27,230 nt of DNA from Acidobacteria bacterium UBA7540 (GCA_002478145.1 DLMI01000169.1:1-27230); one strand, 5' to 3'. Shown: positions 1-7,635, counted from the stretch's first letter. The notes: a model not told the origin generated them from the letters alone. Program-made: numbers and translations.

Positions 1-516
1 GTGTACGCCTCCTACGTCAACGAAGCCTATCTGAAGGCCCTGGAACCTCACGCGGACCAGATCGTTTTCCAGTTCAGCCTTGCCGCCGAGCCGTTACCCT
101 TCGAGACAGGCAGCCGGCTGTCACAGCGCACCCTCGGGCAGTTGGCGGAGATGATCAGCCGCTATCCCAAGATTCGCTTCCAGTGCCATCTGGCCAGCCG
201 CCACGCCAACCAGTCGATGTGTACGATGTGCCGGGAACTGCCCAATCTTTCGCTGTGCGGTTGCTGGTGGCATAATTTCTTCCCCTCGGTGATGCGGCAG
301 GTGATGGAAGAGCGGCTGGATATGGTGCCGGTGAATAAGCAAGTTGGTTTCTTCTCCGATGCCTATTGCCTCGAATGGACGTACGCCAAGGCGAAGATGA
401 TCCTCAACCAACTGTCGGTAGTCCTGGCCGCGAAGGTCGAGTACGGTCAGTACACGCGCAACGATGCCCCGGCAGTGGCCCGGGCATGCGCCCGGCGCAG
501 GCTCACTAGCCAGTGA
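1..516 (+). CDS. Uronate (glucuronate) isomerase-like protein, C-terminal part
   Basis: The reading frame is open from the first base of the window, so the gene almost certainly starts upstream; the GTG at base 1 is probably internal. The 171 visible residues resemble the C-terminal half of the uronate isomerase group of the amidohydrolase superfamily (TIM barrel, isomerising hexuronates to ketouronates). A WWHNF segment around residues 89-93 is followed by a helix with MRQ, then a GFFSDA segment and a Tyr-rich helix. This parallels the family order WW..., MRRQ, GMLTDSRSF, YTRHEYFRR. The exact substrate cannot be told. It lies 185 bp before a PfkB sugar kinase on the same strand, which would suit a uronate or sugar-acid catabolic unit. 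The last dozen residues are Arg/Ala-rich and look atypical, so a late frameshift is possible. Confidence 0.55.
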   Translation: MYASYVNEAYLKALEPHADQIVFQFSLAAEPLPFETGSRLSQRTLGQLAEMISRYPKIRFQCHLASRHANQSMCTMCRELPNLSLCGCWWHNFFPSVMRQVMEERLDMVPVNKQVGFFSDAYCLEWTYAKAKMILNQLSVVLAAKVEYGQYTRNDAPAVARACARRRLTSQ

Positions 517-563
517 GGGTTGGGGTGGTGGCGGCATATCGGGCGCCAACCACCCCAGATTCA

Positions 564-660
564 TGTCATTCCGAGCGCAGCGAGGAATCTTGCTCTGATT
601 CGTCGTCGCTCCGATCCACCCCCACGCTGAGCGAGATTCCTCGCTGCGCTCGGAATGACA
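564..660. repeat. Perfect 26-bp inverted repeat (CHSERSEE-type intergenic element)
   Basis: Bases 564-589 and 635-660 are exact reverse complements (26 of 26), separated by 45 bases. The arms contain TCATTCCGAGCGCAGCGAGG. When translated by chance, such elements give the familiar CHSERSEE or VIPSAARNL peptides. It sits between the isomerase-like and kinase genes and could fold into a strong hairpin that ends or stabilises the upstream transcript; there is no T-tract. Related but imperfect copies occur near 2420, 3429, 15082 and 16376. Confidence 0.85.
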
Positions 661-701
661 CGGAGACGGTGTCTGATTGGAGGCCCGTAACTGGTGAAAG
701 C

Positions 702-1634
702 ATGAAGAGAATCCACTGTGTAGGAGCCGTGGTGGTGGACCTGTTGAACGGGCCCATCCCGCAGTACCCCGTGCCGCGCGTCCAGCCCCAAGTCACCGCC
801 CAATGGATTCGCATCATGCCAGGCGGTGGCGCCGCCAACATGCCCTCGGCGGTAGCTCGCATGGGCTTGCCGGTCAGTTCCTTCGCCAAGGTGGGCGATG
901 ATTTTAATGGCGAGTTCATTCCACGTGAACTCGCGAAGTTAGGCGTGGACACGACCGGCATTCGTGTTTCGGCGCGCGACACGACACCCTTCACGTTTGT
1001 GGGAGTGCGCGCCGACGGCGACCGGACGTTCATCCATACCCCCGGCGCCAACCTGACTTTCAATCTCAGCGACCTGGACCTCGACCGGGTGCTGGCCACC
1101 AATCTTCTCCTCTATCATGATTTGTATGTTCTGCCGGAACTGGACGGCAAGCCCGCGGCAACCTTGCTGGCGGAGGCGCAACGGCGGGGCGTGCTGACCT
1201 TCTTGGACGAGGATTTTGGTTATGGGCCGACGCTCGAGCCCTTGGCGGCCATGTTGCCTCACTGCGACTATGTGATCCCCAGCTTTGATGATCTGCAGGC
1301 GATTTACCCGGGGGCCTCGGCGGAAGAAATGGCAGGCCAACTCCTGAACTTGGGCGCCCGCAACGCGGTGCTGAAAATGGGTCGAGACGGCTGTCTGGTT
1401 GCCCGAGGCAGCGACCGCATTCGGGTCCCAGCCCTCCCTGCCAATGTAGTAGATACGACAGGCGCGGGCGATTGTTGGGATGCGGGCTTCATTGCCGGAC
1501 TGGCAAGCGGTGAAGATATCCTCACCGCGGCACGGATTGGGAACGCCTGCTCTGCGTTCTGTATCGAGGCTGTGGGAGGATCAACGGGCGTCCCCCGTTA
1601 CCAGGCCGTGCAGCAACGAGCCACCCAAGGGTGA
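702..1634 (+). CDS. PfkB-family carbohydrate kinase
   Basis: A 310-residue sugar kinase of the ribokinase/PfkB family, which transfers phosphate from ATP to a sugar or sugar-acid hydroxyl in the cytoplasm. The ATG at 702 is chosen because the family begins here (Met-Lys-Arg-Ile then a beta strand ending in a VVD motif). In-frame extension back to 513 would only translate the inverted repeat. The N-terminal PfkB motif is GGGAANMPSAVARMG near residues 40-54. The C-terminal signature DTTGAGDCWDAGF near residues 252-264 carries the catalytic Asp of the GAGD anion hole. Length is typical. The substrate is not evident; beside a uronate-isomerase-like gene, 2-keto-3-deoxygluconate or a related sugar acid is a reasonable guess only. 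Confidence 0.9.
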   Translation: MKRIHCVGAVVVDLLNGPIPQYPVPRVQPQVTAQWIRIMPGGGAANMPSAVARMGLPVSSFAKVGDDFNGEFIPRELAKLGVDTTGIRVSARDTTPFTFVGVRADGDRTFIHTPGANLTFNLSDLDLDRVLATNLLLYHDLYVLPELDGKPAATLLAEAQRRGVLTFLDEDFGYGPTLEPLAAMLPHCDYVIPSFDDLQAIYPGASAEEMAGQLLNLGARNAVLKMGRDGCLVARGSDRIRVPALPANVVDTTGAGDCWDAGFIAGLASGEDILTAARIGNACSAFCIEAVGGSTGVPRYQAVQQRATQG

Positions 1635-1668
1635 GTAGCGGCGATTTTACATCGGGGCTGTCCAAATT

Positions 1669-1712
1669 AGCCGGTAGCGCGGAGTCTCGTCCCTCAGAGA
1701 CTCCGCGGCTCT
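1669..1712. repeat. REP-like hairpin, family F copy 1
   Basis: Bases 1679-1688 (GCGGAGTCTC) pair exactly with 1697-1706 across an 8-base loop. The flanks read CCGGTAGCG on the left and CGGCTC on the right. The same frame of flanks around a different stem occurs at 2455-2498 and 3466-3508, so this is a repeat family with conserved edges and a compensating stem. Confidence 0.75.
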
Positions 1713-1887
1713 TCATCGAGCAGGCAGGCCCAGACGGCGGGCGAGCAGGTGGCGGGATCGCTTGGCGGCTTTTTGCTTTCCGGCACAATTCCCGAGCGCT
1801 TTTCTCCTGGCGTCATGGCCGCATCGGCTGATCGGGGGGCGGTCATAACCCTTGCCCCTGCCTACAAGGGAGTCGTTTTGAAGCGCC

Positions 1888-1923
1888 GCACAGTAATCCC
1901 GCTGGGCGCGGGATAACCCTGCG
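1888..1923. repeat. REP-like palindrome, ATCCCGC family copy 1
   Basis: The stem is AATCCCGC facing GCGGGATAA, with outer GC...AG and CCTGCGC edges. Members of the same family lie at about 2021-2050, 2366-2404, 3374-3413 and 3609-3637. All are rich in ATCCCGC...GCGGGAT with a variable centre. Confidence 0.7.
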
Positions 1924-2020
1924 CTACCCGCTGCTCCCCGTAACCTGTTCCCTATCACCTGCTCTTTGACCCGGGGAGAAAAGCGTTTGAGGATTGCGCC
2001 GGAAAGCCGAGAGCGGCAGA

Positions 2021-2050
2021 CTAATCCCGCCCGGAGCGGAATTAGTTTGC
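2021..2050. repeat. REP-like palindrome, ATCCCGC family copy 2
   Basis: The arms CTAATCCCGC and GCGGAATTAG pair with one mismatch around a short centre and are followed by TTTGCGC, as in the other family members. Confidence 0.65.
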
Positions 2051-2064
2051 GCTGATGCCAAAAC

Positions 2065-2303
2065 CAGCCCCGGAGGGGCGGGCTACCACAGCCCAGGCCA
2101 ACGGCCTGGGTCCGAGAACCCCTTCCCGTCTGGCCGCAAGCCCTGAAAGGGCGAAACCGCACTCCGGGATGCACGCGGAGGGTCGCCGAGGCTAGGCAGA
2201 CGGTCTTTATCACGCCCCTTCAGGGCTTGACAACCAGAAAGGCGGTGACCTTCCTGACCCAGGCCGTTGGCCTGGGCTTTGCTAGTCCGCCCCGTTGGGG
2301 CTG
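2065..2303. repeat. Large composite inverted repeat
   Basis: Bases 2065-2111 and 2258-2303 are inverted near-copies of each other. Each combines two smaller palindromes, a CAGCCCC...GGGGCGG hairpin and a CCCAGGCC...GGCCTGGG hairpin. The layout is like the paired, oppositely oriented REPs called BIMEs. The right arm is also part of the 318-bp direct repeat. Confidence 0.75.
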
Positions 2304-2540
2304 AATGCACGCACCCCCGGTGCGCGGTCGAGGATGTGGATGAAGATCAGCTTGCAGCGGGTAGGGCAGAGTTATCCCGCGCCCAGCGGGATAACTCTGC
2401 GCTGAGCTCGTTTCTTGTGTCATTCTGAGCGAAGCGAAGAATCTCCGCATTTGCCAGCCGGTAGCGGGGACCTCCGTTTTTGAGGTCCACGGCTCGTTCC
2501 TTTCACCATGCTTGTCATAGAAATCAGCCTCGTCGACCTT
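2223..2540. repeat. 318-bp direct repeat, left copy
   Basis: Near-identical to 3232-3549 at a constant offset of 1009 bases. Both begin with GGGCTTGACAACCAGAAA and end with GACGACCTT or GTCGACCTT. It contains one CCCAGGCC palindrome, one ATCCCGC palindrome, a TCATTCTGAGCGAAGCGAAG element and family F hairpin copy 2. The two copies bracket the transposase gene. Confidence 0.9.
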
Positions 2541-2561
2541 CTTTTGCACCTGCGCTTACTC

Positions 2562-2658
2562 AGGCCCGTCAGGGCCGATAGATTGTGGCCCACGGCGACA
2601 GCCGTGGGAAAGACAAGTAGTCTTAGTTAATTTCTCAGCCCCGGCAGGGGCGATAGAG
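2562..2658. repeat. Three REP-like palindromes beside the transposase gene
   Basis: Three short palindromes follow each other just downstream of the transposase stop: AGGCCCGTCAGGGCCGATAG at 2562-2581, CCCACGGC...GCCGTGGG at 2589-2608, and CAGCCCCGGCAGGGGCGATAG at 2636-2656. The first and last share the CAGGGxCGATAG end, as expected for elements recognised or spread by a neighbouring Y1 transposase. Confidence 0.7.
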
Positions 2659-2666
2659 CCTTTTCG

Positions 2667-3116
2667 TCAAACTACAAAACGCGGATCAAATTCCACTCCA
2701 TGTTTCTTGAGCAGCGCCAGGACCTCTTCCTGATACGTCAGCTTGCGATGGTGTTCTTCCTGATGCGCAATGTACTCCCTCACCCTCTCCAGATTGGATT
2801 GGCTCACGCTGAACGCGGTGTAGCCTTCCTGCCATGCGAAGAGGCTGCCATGGGGCGAGTTGGCCTTGGCCCACTTGGAAGAATTGGCCTTGAGCTTCTC
2901 CATCATGTCAGCAAGGCTGAGGGTGGTGGGGAGTACGAACAATAAGTGGACGTGGTCGCTTGGGCCGTTGATCAGCACCGGCTTCCCTTTCAACTGGCTG
3001 ATAATTCCGCCCATGTAAGAGAAGAGGTCGGTCTTGATTCGTGCGTCCAGGAGCGGCCTTCGATCCTTTGTGCTGAAGAGAGCATGAATGAGGAGGTTAG
3101 TGTATGTGTGCGCCAT
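2667..3116 (-). CDS. IS200/IS605-type Y1 (REP-associated) transposase
   Basis: A complete 149-residue single-domain Y1 transposase. It would cut and rejoin single-stranded DNA at hairpins through a covalent tyrosine link. The metal-binding HUH motif is HVH at residues 55-57, and the catalytic Tyr is residue 115 in REYIAHQEEHHRK. An N-terminal TNLLIHALFSTKDR stretch is typical of the family. The ATG at 3116 is preferred over the longer frame from 3242, because the family starts at MAHTYT and a GAGG lies 8 bases upstream. The surroundings are crowded with palindromes and two 318-bp direct repeats, which fits a REP-associated domesticated transposase better than a free insertion sequence. No inactivating change is visible. 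Confidence 0.9.
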   Translation of the reverse strand: MAHTYTNLLIHALFSTKDRRPLLDARIKTDLFSYMGGIISQLKGKPVLINGPSDHVHLLFVLPTTLSLADMMEKLKANSSKWAKANSPHGSLFAWQEGYTAFSVSQSNLERVREYIAHQEEHHRKLTYQEEVLALLKKHGVEFDPRFVV

Positions 3117-3231
3117 TGCTGCTGCCTCGGGGCTTTTTTCTGTCGCCCGCCGCGGCGGGCTCACTCTCTCACTGCCTCTGGTCTCCCAGGGCTGCCGCCC
3201 TGGGCCATCCCGCCTTGCGGAACCCCTTACG

Positions 3232-3549
3232 GGGCTTGACAACCAGAAATGCGGTGACCTTCCTGACCCAGGCCGTTGGCCTGGGCTTTGCTAGTCCGCC
3301 CCGTTGGGGCTGAATGCACGTACCCCCGGTGCGCGATCGAGGATGTGGATGAAGATCAGCTTGCAGCGGGTGCCGCGCAGTAATCCCGCTGGGTGCGGGA
3401 TAACTTTGCGCTGAGCTCGTTTCTTGTGTCATTCTGAGCGAAGCGAAGAACCTCCGCATTTGCCAGCGGGTAGCGCGCACCTCCGTTTTTGAGGTCCGCG
3501 GCTCGTTCCTTTGACCTTGATTGTTATGGAAATCAGTCTCGACGACCTT
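3232..3549. repeat. 318-bp direct repeat, right copy
   Basis: The partner of 2223-2540, identical in length and differing by scattered substitutions. The clearest difference is in the ATCCCGC palindrome (3374-3413): the centre reads GCTGGGTGC here and GCGCCCAGC in the left copy, an inverted orientation. Family F hairpin copy 3 lies at 3466-3508. Confidence 0.9.
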
Positions 3550-3608
3550 TGCGCACTCTTCGGGTGGTCGCACGGTGACGAAGAAATATCGATCGGAAAG
3601 AAAGGGGC

Positions 3609-3637
3609 GATCCCGCAACGCGGGACAACACTGCGCT
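3609..3637. repeat. REP-like palindrome, last ATCCCGC family copy
   Basis: The stem ATCCCGC-AAC-GCGGGA is followed by CAACACTGCGC. It lies about 70 bases beyond the stop codon of the HD-Hsp90 gene and may double as its transcript end, although no T-tract follows. Confidence 0.55.
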
Positions 3638-3702
3638 AGAACACAAGACGGGAGAATGCGATTGCCGGAAAAAACCGCGGACCCCAAAGACGGAGACCTG
3701 CG

Positions 3703-6700
3703 CTACTCGCGCAATCGGGGCGGAGGGCGACGCGGACGGGGCTTCCTTGGTCGTCTCGGCTGCAATTCGAATCTCCCAGGGGTAAGATACGTTTCCGGCG
3801 GGTATAGTTCGGGGGGCAGACCAGGTATTGTACGCCAGGCGGCTAGGTAGGTAGCAAGACTAGAAGTAGTGTCGGGGAGGCCGGGGTACCTGCAGACGTC
3901 CATGAGAAGGTCGCTCAAGCGTTTGAATTTGTCTTCGGTCAGACCGAATCGGCCCTCTTCGGAAACGCCTCTTACCTTCAAATACCATTGAACGAGAATA
4001 TTCTCGCGATTTAAGACAATCTCATAAGGCAGAGGAAGCTGGAAGCCGATGGGCTCGGGGCGGGGAAAACACACCAGCCTGAACCTTCCCATGTGCGAGC
4101 GGAATATGTAAGAGGGAGACTCGCCCTGCGGGACCTTGGTAAACATAAACGCCAGGACGCTGTTCGCGAGGAAACGCACCCCTGATACATTGCGGCTACC
4201 AAATATTGAGGTCTTGCTTAGCCTCGACATGCGCGTCAAATCGTAGACGGTAATCAGCACCTCGTCCGCGGTTCTAATGCGCGATAGCAAGCGGTTGGTC
4301 CACTTCTCGGCCTCGGGGGAATCCTGGTAGATAGACCAGCCAGCCGGGATCGCAAGAGTTAAGGTTTCCCTTTCCTCCAACTCAGCAACGGACTTGAGTC
4401 CGACGCTGCGATTGAAAAAGAACCTTACCGTGTCAGGCGTATCTTTCCAGAGGGAGCCGAGGACCGGGAACTCGCCCATGAGACGTTGTTTGTATTCCCA
4501 TGCGCCTTGGGATCTGGCAAGCGCGGTCGTGGCGAGGTGTTCTGATATCACCTCTTGGATGCATTTGGCTGCTTCTGGGGGAACGGGGGAAAAGTCATCT
4601 GGTCGTGTTTCGTTCCCCATGTGGTGGCGAGCAAGAGTAGTCGGGTAGCCTGCTCGCCTGACATCAATACGGATCGAGAAGGGCAAGCCATGGTGGGTAC
4701 GCCACGTTGGCCGCAATGCAATCCCATGCAGACACATCGAATCCTCTGGAATTAATGGGATGGATGCCTGCGGGTGGGCCGTAAGGTATTTATCCTTCGC
4801 CCATTGCCAGCGAGCCCATGATTCTCCGCTCTCGCCTACGTAGGCGAATACGTAAAGTTCCCCTTCAACTCCTGCCCCACTAATCGGAAAGCACCGGATA
4901 ACAAACTTTGCGCCTAAGTTGATTATGTCTGGCTCTTCGCGGACGAAGTCCTCTGGTCGTTCGGCGCGAATTGTGGAGCCCTTTCCAAGGTCATCAACGA
5001 GGATTGGAAACTCTACCCGACGGCACCAGCCTGTTACGAGGTCGGTCAACTCTCCCTGCTCCATCTTCTGTTTGAGCATCACTTCGATCCGTGTGCCTGT
5101 CGTACGGCGGTCAGCACGTTCCGTCAGCGAGTAGTTTCTGGGGCCGGTCAAGGTCAATCGGATGGGCCCATCCCGGCGGGGTGAAGTTGGCTTGAAGGTC
5201 TCCACAACCACGCGGTCGCTAACCGCAAAAACCGTCAGAAAGCCGACGCCAAACCGGCTGGTTGGGACAAACCTGAAATTCCTCTGGAACTCGTCAGTAA
5301 CGTAAAAGGAGCGCCCCACCTGAAGGAAGTACTTCTGGATTATCTCGTTGTCCATCCCGATGCCACAATCTTCCACAACCACAAACTGCTTATCTTCCTG
5401 TGCGCCAGAGAGTTCGTTTGCCGTCAGCCTTGTAGTAATCGAGACACGAACTGGATATCGCAGGCGGCGCTCCTCGCTCACCTGCGTCGGATATTCCGGA
5501 GGCTGCTCCCCGTCGTGGCTCACGTCCAGGTACATCTGGCAGCGGTTGGCGTCCAACGCGTTCTGGATAAGTTCTCGGATGAATACATCCTTTGAGTCGT
5601 ATACGTCCCGAATTAGCAGCCCAAAGACAACTTCGTTATCCAACTCGAACCGCCATTCAGACGGAAAGTATTTTGCTCCGGACGCGGGCTTGATATGGAT
5701 GGTTGCCCCAGATCCCGAGAGCTCAGCATCAGGCGCGATCCAATCGCGGTGACGCGGTGCGTGGCTCATCAGCGTCCGCGCTTCCTTCACCTCGTTCACC
5801 AACCATTGGCACCAGTCCTGAAGGACCCGATGCTCCTCCTGGGTGAGGCATTCGGCTGTGATTTCGATGCGCTGCGGCGAGGTTAGGCGGTGGACAATGC
5901 GCTGGTATTGCGACCAGTGGGCGAGGCTTTCGGAGGGGACGGGGCTTGCCGGGTTCAGTAATAAAGGACAGGCCCTGTCGCAGGACATGTCCAGAAGGTC
6001 GCCCAGCCTCAAAAGGATGGCGAGAAACCTGACGTTCACACGATCCGCACGAATATCGCACTCCTCGGGATATCTTTCGCGGTCCTCCAGTTCGTGCTGC
6101 CTCAACCCATGGGCGACGCAGACATCGGATATTGTTCGAAGCAGCATCGGGTCGTCGAATGCAAACCGGCCCAGTGTTCCCTGATGCTGTGCCATGATAT
6201 CGGCGGCCCGCAGGTGGTGGGTGCGCCGGATAAATTCAGCCAAGAGAAAACGAACTTGGAAGTCAGCGAGGAAATTGCGCATTCCTTCATTCGGAGGCTC
6301 GCTGCCCTTGCGGAGGTCCTGGATGGCTGCCCATCTCTCTGCTCCGCCTCCTGTGCCCGAGACCCATTCTATCCATGCTTTGGAGTCTAGAAGGTCCGCC
6401 TTCTCCTTGTCCGATGAGACCATGCCTGCGTCATGAAGATAAGCTGCGGCGGCAGCAATGTAGGCTTCGGCCGGGGACAGGTGGACCACGGGTTCGGCCG
6501 GGTCGTCGTCGCGGAAAACCAGCTTGGACATTTGCAGGACAATCTCATCGCTGTGCTCAACTGTGTGCCGAGTGTAGTTGGGGAAGGTCTGGGGAATGTA
6601 ATTCAGCCAGCCTTGGATCGCATCGCGAAGCTCAAGTACTTTGCCATAATAAATATCGTGGCTGGCCTTGAGGTAGACCATCAGGGGAGTCTTGGTGATG

Positions 6701-6711
6701 TCCATGCTCAC
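3703..6711 (-). CDS. HD-domain / Hsp90-like GHKL ATPase fusion protein
   Basis: A large cytoplasmic protein of 1002 residues. Residues ~45-245 form an HD metal-dependent phosphohydrolase-like domain: His53 in VEHSDE, the LHDAG doublet His93-Asp94, a HH pair near 165 and Asp238 in RLGDLLD. Residues ~350-560 form an Hsp90/HtpG-like GHKL ATPase: N-box ELIQNALDA (Glu380, Asn384), G1 box EDCGIGMD (Asp448), YFLQVGRS near 461-468, and G2 box SRFGVGF (484-490). Residues ~560-985 match nothing I recognise. A basic Pro/Arg tail ends the protein. GTG at 6711 and ATG at 6705 are both possible starts; AGGA lies 4 or 10 bases upstream. It is the last gene of the cassette begun by TcmP. HD plus Hsp90-like ATPase architectures recur in bacterial conflict loci, so a defence role is likely but inferred. 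It is too divergent and oversized to be HtpG. Confidence 0.85.
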   Translation of the reverse strand: MSMDITKTPLMVYLKASHDIYYGKVLELRDAIQGWLNYIPQTFPNYTRHTVEHSDEIVLQMSKLVFRDDDPAEPVVHLSPAEAYIAAAAAYLHDAGMVSSDKEKADLLDSKAWIEWVSGTGGGAERWAAIQDLRKGSEPPNEGMRNFLADFQVRFLLAEFIRRTHHLRAADIMAQHQGTLGRFAFDDPMLLRTISDVCVAHGLRQHELEDRERYPEECDIRADRVNVRFLAILLRLGDLLDMSCDRACPLLLNPASPVPSESLAHWSQYQRIVHRLTSPQRIEITAECLTQEEHRVLQDWCQWLVNEVKEARTLMSHAPRHRDWIAPDAELSGSGATIHIKPASGAKYFPSEWRFELDNEVVFGLLIRDVYDSKDVFIRELIQNALDANRCQMYLDVSHDGEQPPEYPTQVSEERRLRYPVRVSITTRLTANELSGAQEDKQFVVVEDCGIGMDNEIIQKYFLQVGRSFYVTDEFQRNFRFVPTSRFGVGFLTVFAVSDRVVVETFKPTSPRRDGPIRLTLTGPRNYSLTERADRRTTGTRIEVMLKQKMEQGELTDLVTGWCRRVEFPILVDDLGKGSTIRAERPEDFVREEPDIINLGAKFVIRCFPISGAGVEGELYVFAYVGESGESWARWQWAKDKYLTAHPQASIPLIPEDSMCLHGIALRPTWRTHHGLPFSIRIDVRRAGYPTTLARHHMGNETRPDDFSPVPPEAAKCIQEVISEHLATTALARSQGAWEYKQRLMGEFPVLGSLWKDTPDTVRFFFNRSVGLKSVAELEERETLTLAIPAGWSIYQDSPEAEKWTNRLLSRIRTADEVLITVYDLTRMSRLSKTSIFGSRNVSGVRFLANSVLAFMFTKVPQGESPSYIFRSHMGRFRLVCFPRPEPIGFQLPLPYEIVLNRENILVQWYLKVRGVSEEGRFGLTEDKFKRLSDLLMDVCRYPGLPDTTSSLATYLAAWRTIPGLPPELYPPETYLTPGRFELQPRRPRKPRPRRPPPRLRE

Positions 6712-6881
6712 TCGGTCCTTACGAGAGGGCTAGTGCGACCCTTCTCAGATCTGTCTCTTGCCGTTGATGGTATTATACGCGAAGCGGCCAGCATGTCGAG
6801 CCATTCGGTAGGTAGCCGGTGGCCCAGACAACGCGCTTTCTTTCCGTGGTGTGTGCGACGAACTCGCCCCAGAATCGTCAC
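6708..6881 (-). CDS. Possible small basic ORF coupled to the HD-Hsp90 gene
   Basis: An open frame of 57 codons from a GTG fills the 195-base gap between DUF5131 and the HD-Hsp90 gene. Its TGA overlaps the GTG start of the next gene (GTGA arrangement), a common sign of translational coupling. The peptide is basic, with LGRVRR, HHGKKAR and an amphipathic stretch around LPTEWLDMLAASR, and matches no family I recognise. The ribosome-binding site is weak. It could be a chance frame or the tail of a decayed gene. Confidence 0.3.
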   Translation of the reverse strand: MTILGRVRRTHHGKKARCLGHRLPTEWLDMLAASRIIPSTARDRSEKGRTSPLVRTE

Positions 6882-6906
6882 CTTGGGCTCGCGTGAGTGA
6901 GTATCT

Positions 6907-7635
6907 TCACAGGGCGAGAGCCGAGGCCAGTGCCGGCATCTCGTCCCACGTTCGGCCCTCGAGTTCCCGCCCGGATTTCTTCTTTCTCGTCCCGCCCCAC
7001 TGCTTGAAGAAAAACGGCACGTTCGCTCGCTGGCATTGATCACGGATTTCGAGAACCCATGCTGCGTCCATCCGGCGGGCACCGGGCCCGGACTCTCCGC
7101 CCACAATCACCCAATCGATACCTTCGAGATTCAGGCTCGGCAGCGGGCCTAAGAGCGGCTCGAGCGACAGGAATCTGACCATTGCACCGGTTTGGCGAAG
7201 GTGGTCAATGCGGAATGTGTAGGTCTGATTCTCGACGCTCACACCCATCCAGATGTGCGCCTTCCAGGGGAGCAGGGGCGAAAGCTCCATCAAGCGCTCC
7301 GACCTCTTCGTCAGGACTTGATACCGATGCCAATCAGCCCGGCACATGACATCAAAAGTTCTGAGGATGAATTCCACAGGCACAGCCTTGTGCAAGAGAT
7401 CGCTCATGGAGTTTACGAAGATGGTCTGCGGCTTCTTCCACTTGAGAGGCAGCTCCAAGGCGCTTGCGTGGAGGGTAAGTTCGAAGCCATTCGCGTAGTT
7501 CGGCTGACCCATGGCCTGGAGTCGCAGCGCCATCCGCTCCGCATAGCAGTGCTTGCATCCGGGGCTGACCTTCGTGCACCCCGTGAGCGGGTTCCAAGTG
7601 GACTCCGTCCACTCAATTGCGGAGTTCGTCGCCAT
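6907..7635 (-). CDS. DUF5131 three-Cys-motif protein (phage Gp37/Gp68 family)
   Basis: A 242-residue protein. The ATG at 7635 is preferred to an upstream TTG because the family begins MATxSxIEWTE; GGTGG precedes it. Directly after TWNPLTG comes a cysteine cluster CX6CX2C ending in HCYAERMA. This resembles a radical-SAM cluster but has different spacing (CX3CX2C in canonical enzymes). Further family features are [52 protein letters not shown] and FFFKQWGG. The biochemical role is not established; an iron-sulfur or radical-SAM-like activity on nucleic acid or protein is a reasonable idea. Families with this motif are known to be encoded beside TcmP proteins, as here, where TcmP ends 63 bases upstream on the same strand. 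Some copies are carried by phages and mobile elements. Confidence 0.88.
   Translation of the reverse strand: MATNSAIEWTESTWNPLTGCTKVSPGCKHCYAERMALRLQAMGQPNYANGFELTLHASALELPLKWKKPQTIFVNSMSDLLHKAVPVEFILRTFDVMCRADWHRYQVLTKRSERLMELSPLLPWKAHIWMGVSVENQTYTFRIDHLRQTGAMVRFLSLEPLLGPLPSLNLEGIDWVIVGGESGPGARRMDAAWVLEIRDQCQRANVPFFFKQWGGTRKKKSGRELEGRTWDEMPALASALAL

Larger units (their letters stand above)
1635..2222. other. Repeat-rich intergenic stretch with no convincing gene
   Basis: No frame here looks like a protein gene. The open frames translate palindromes into low-complexity Arg/Gly/Pro peptides. The stretch holds several separate GC-rich hairpins, listed individually, plus the left arm of a large inverted repeat. 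It merges on the right into the 318-bp repeat that flanks the transposase gene. Confidence 0.7.

Noticed and set aside
513..701. N-terminal extension of the PfkB kinase
   Set aside because: The extra residues come from the 26-bp inverted repeat, and the conserved family start is at 702.
1713..2213. 166-codon minus-strand frame as a protein gene
   Set aside because: It translates through palindromes into Arg/Gly/Ser-rich sequence, has no family resemblance and no ribosome-binding site.
2667..3116. A complete IS605 element with TnpB
   Set aside because: No tnpB-like gene or guide-RNA-like right end lies nearby; the setting is REP-type palindromes.
1660..3640. CRISPR array in the palindrome-rich zone
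   Set aside because: The repeats belong to several families, vary in length, are irregularly spaced and lack unique spacers of constant size; no cas gene is present.
3703..6711. Annotation as the housekeeping chaperone HtpG
   Set aside because: It has an extra N-terminal HD domain, is about 1000 residues long, and its middle and C-terminal parts do not match Hsp90.
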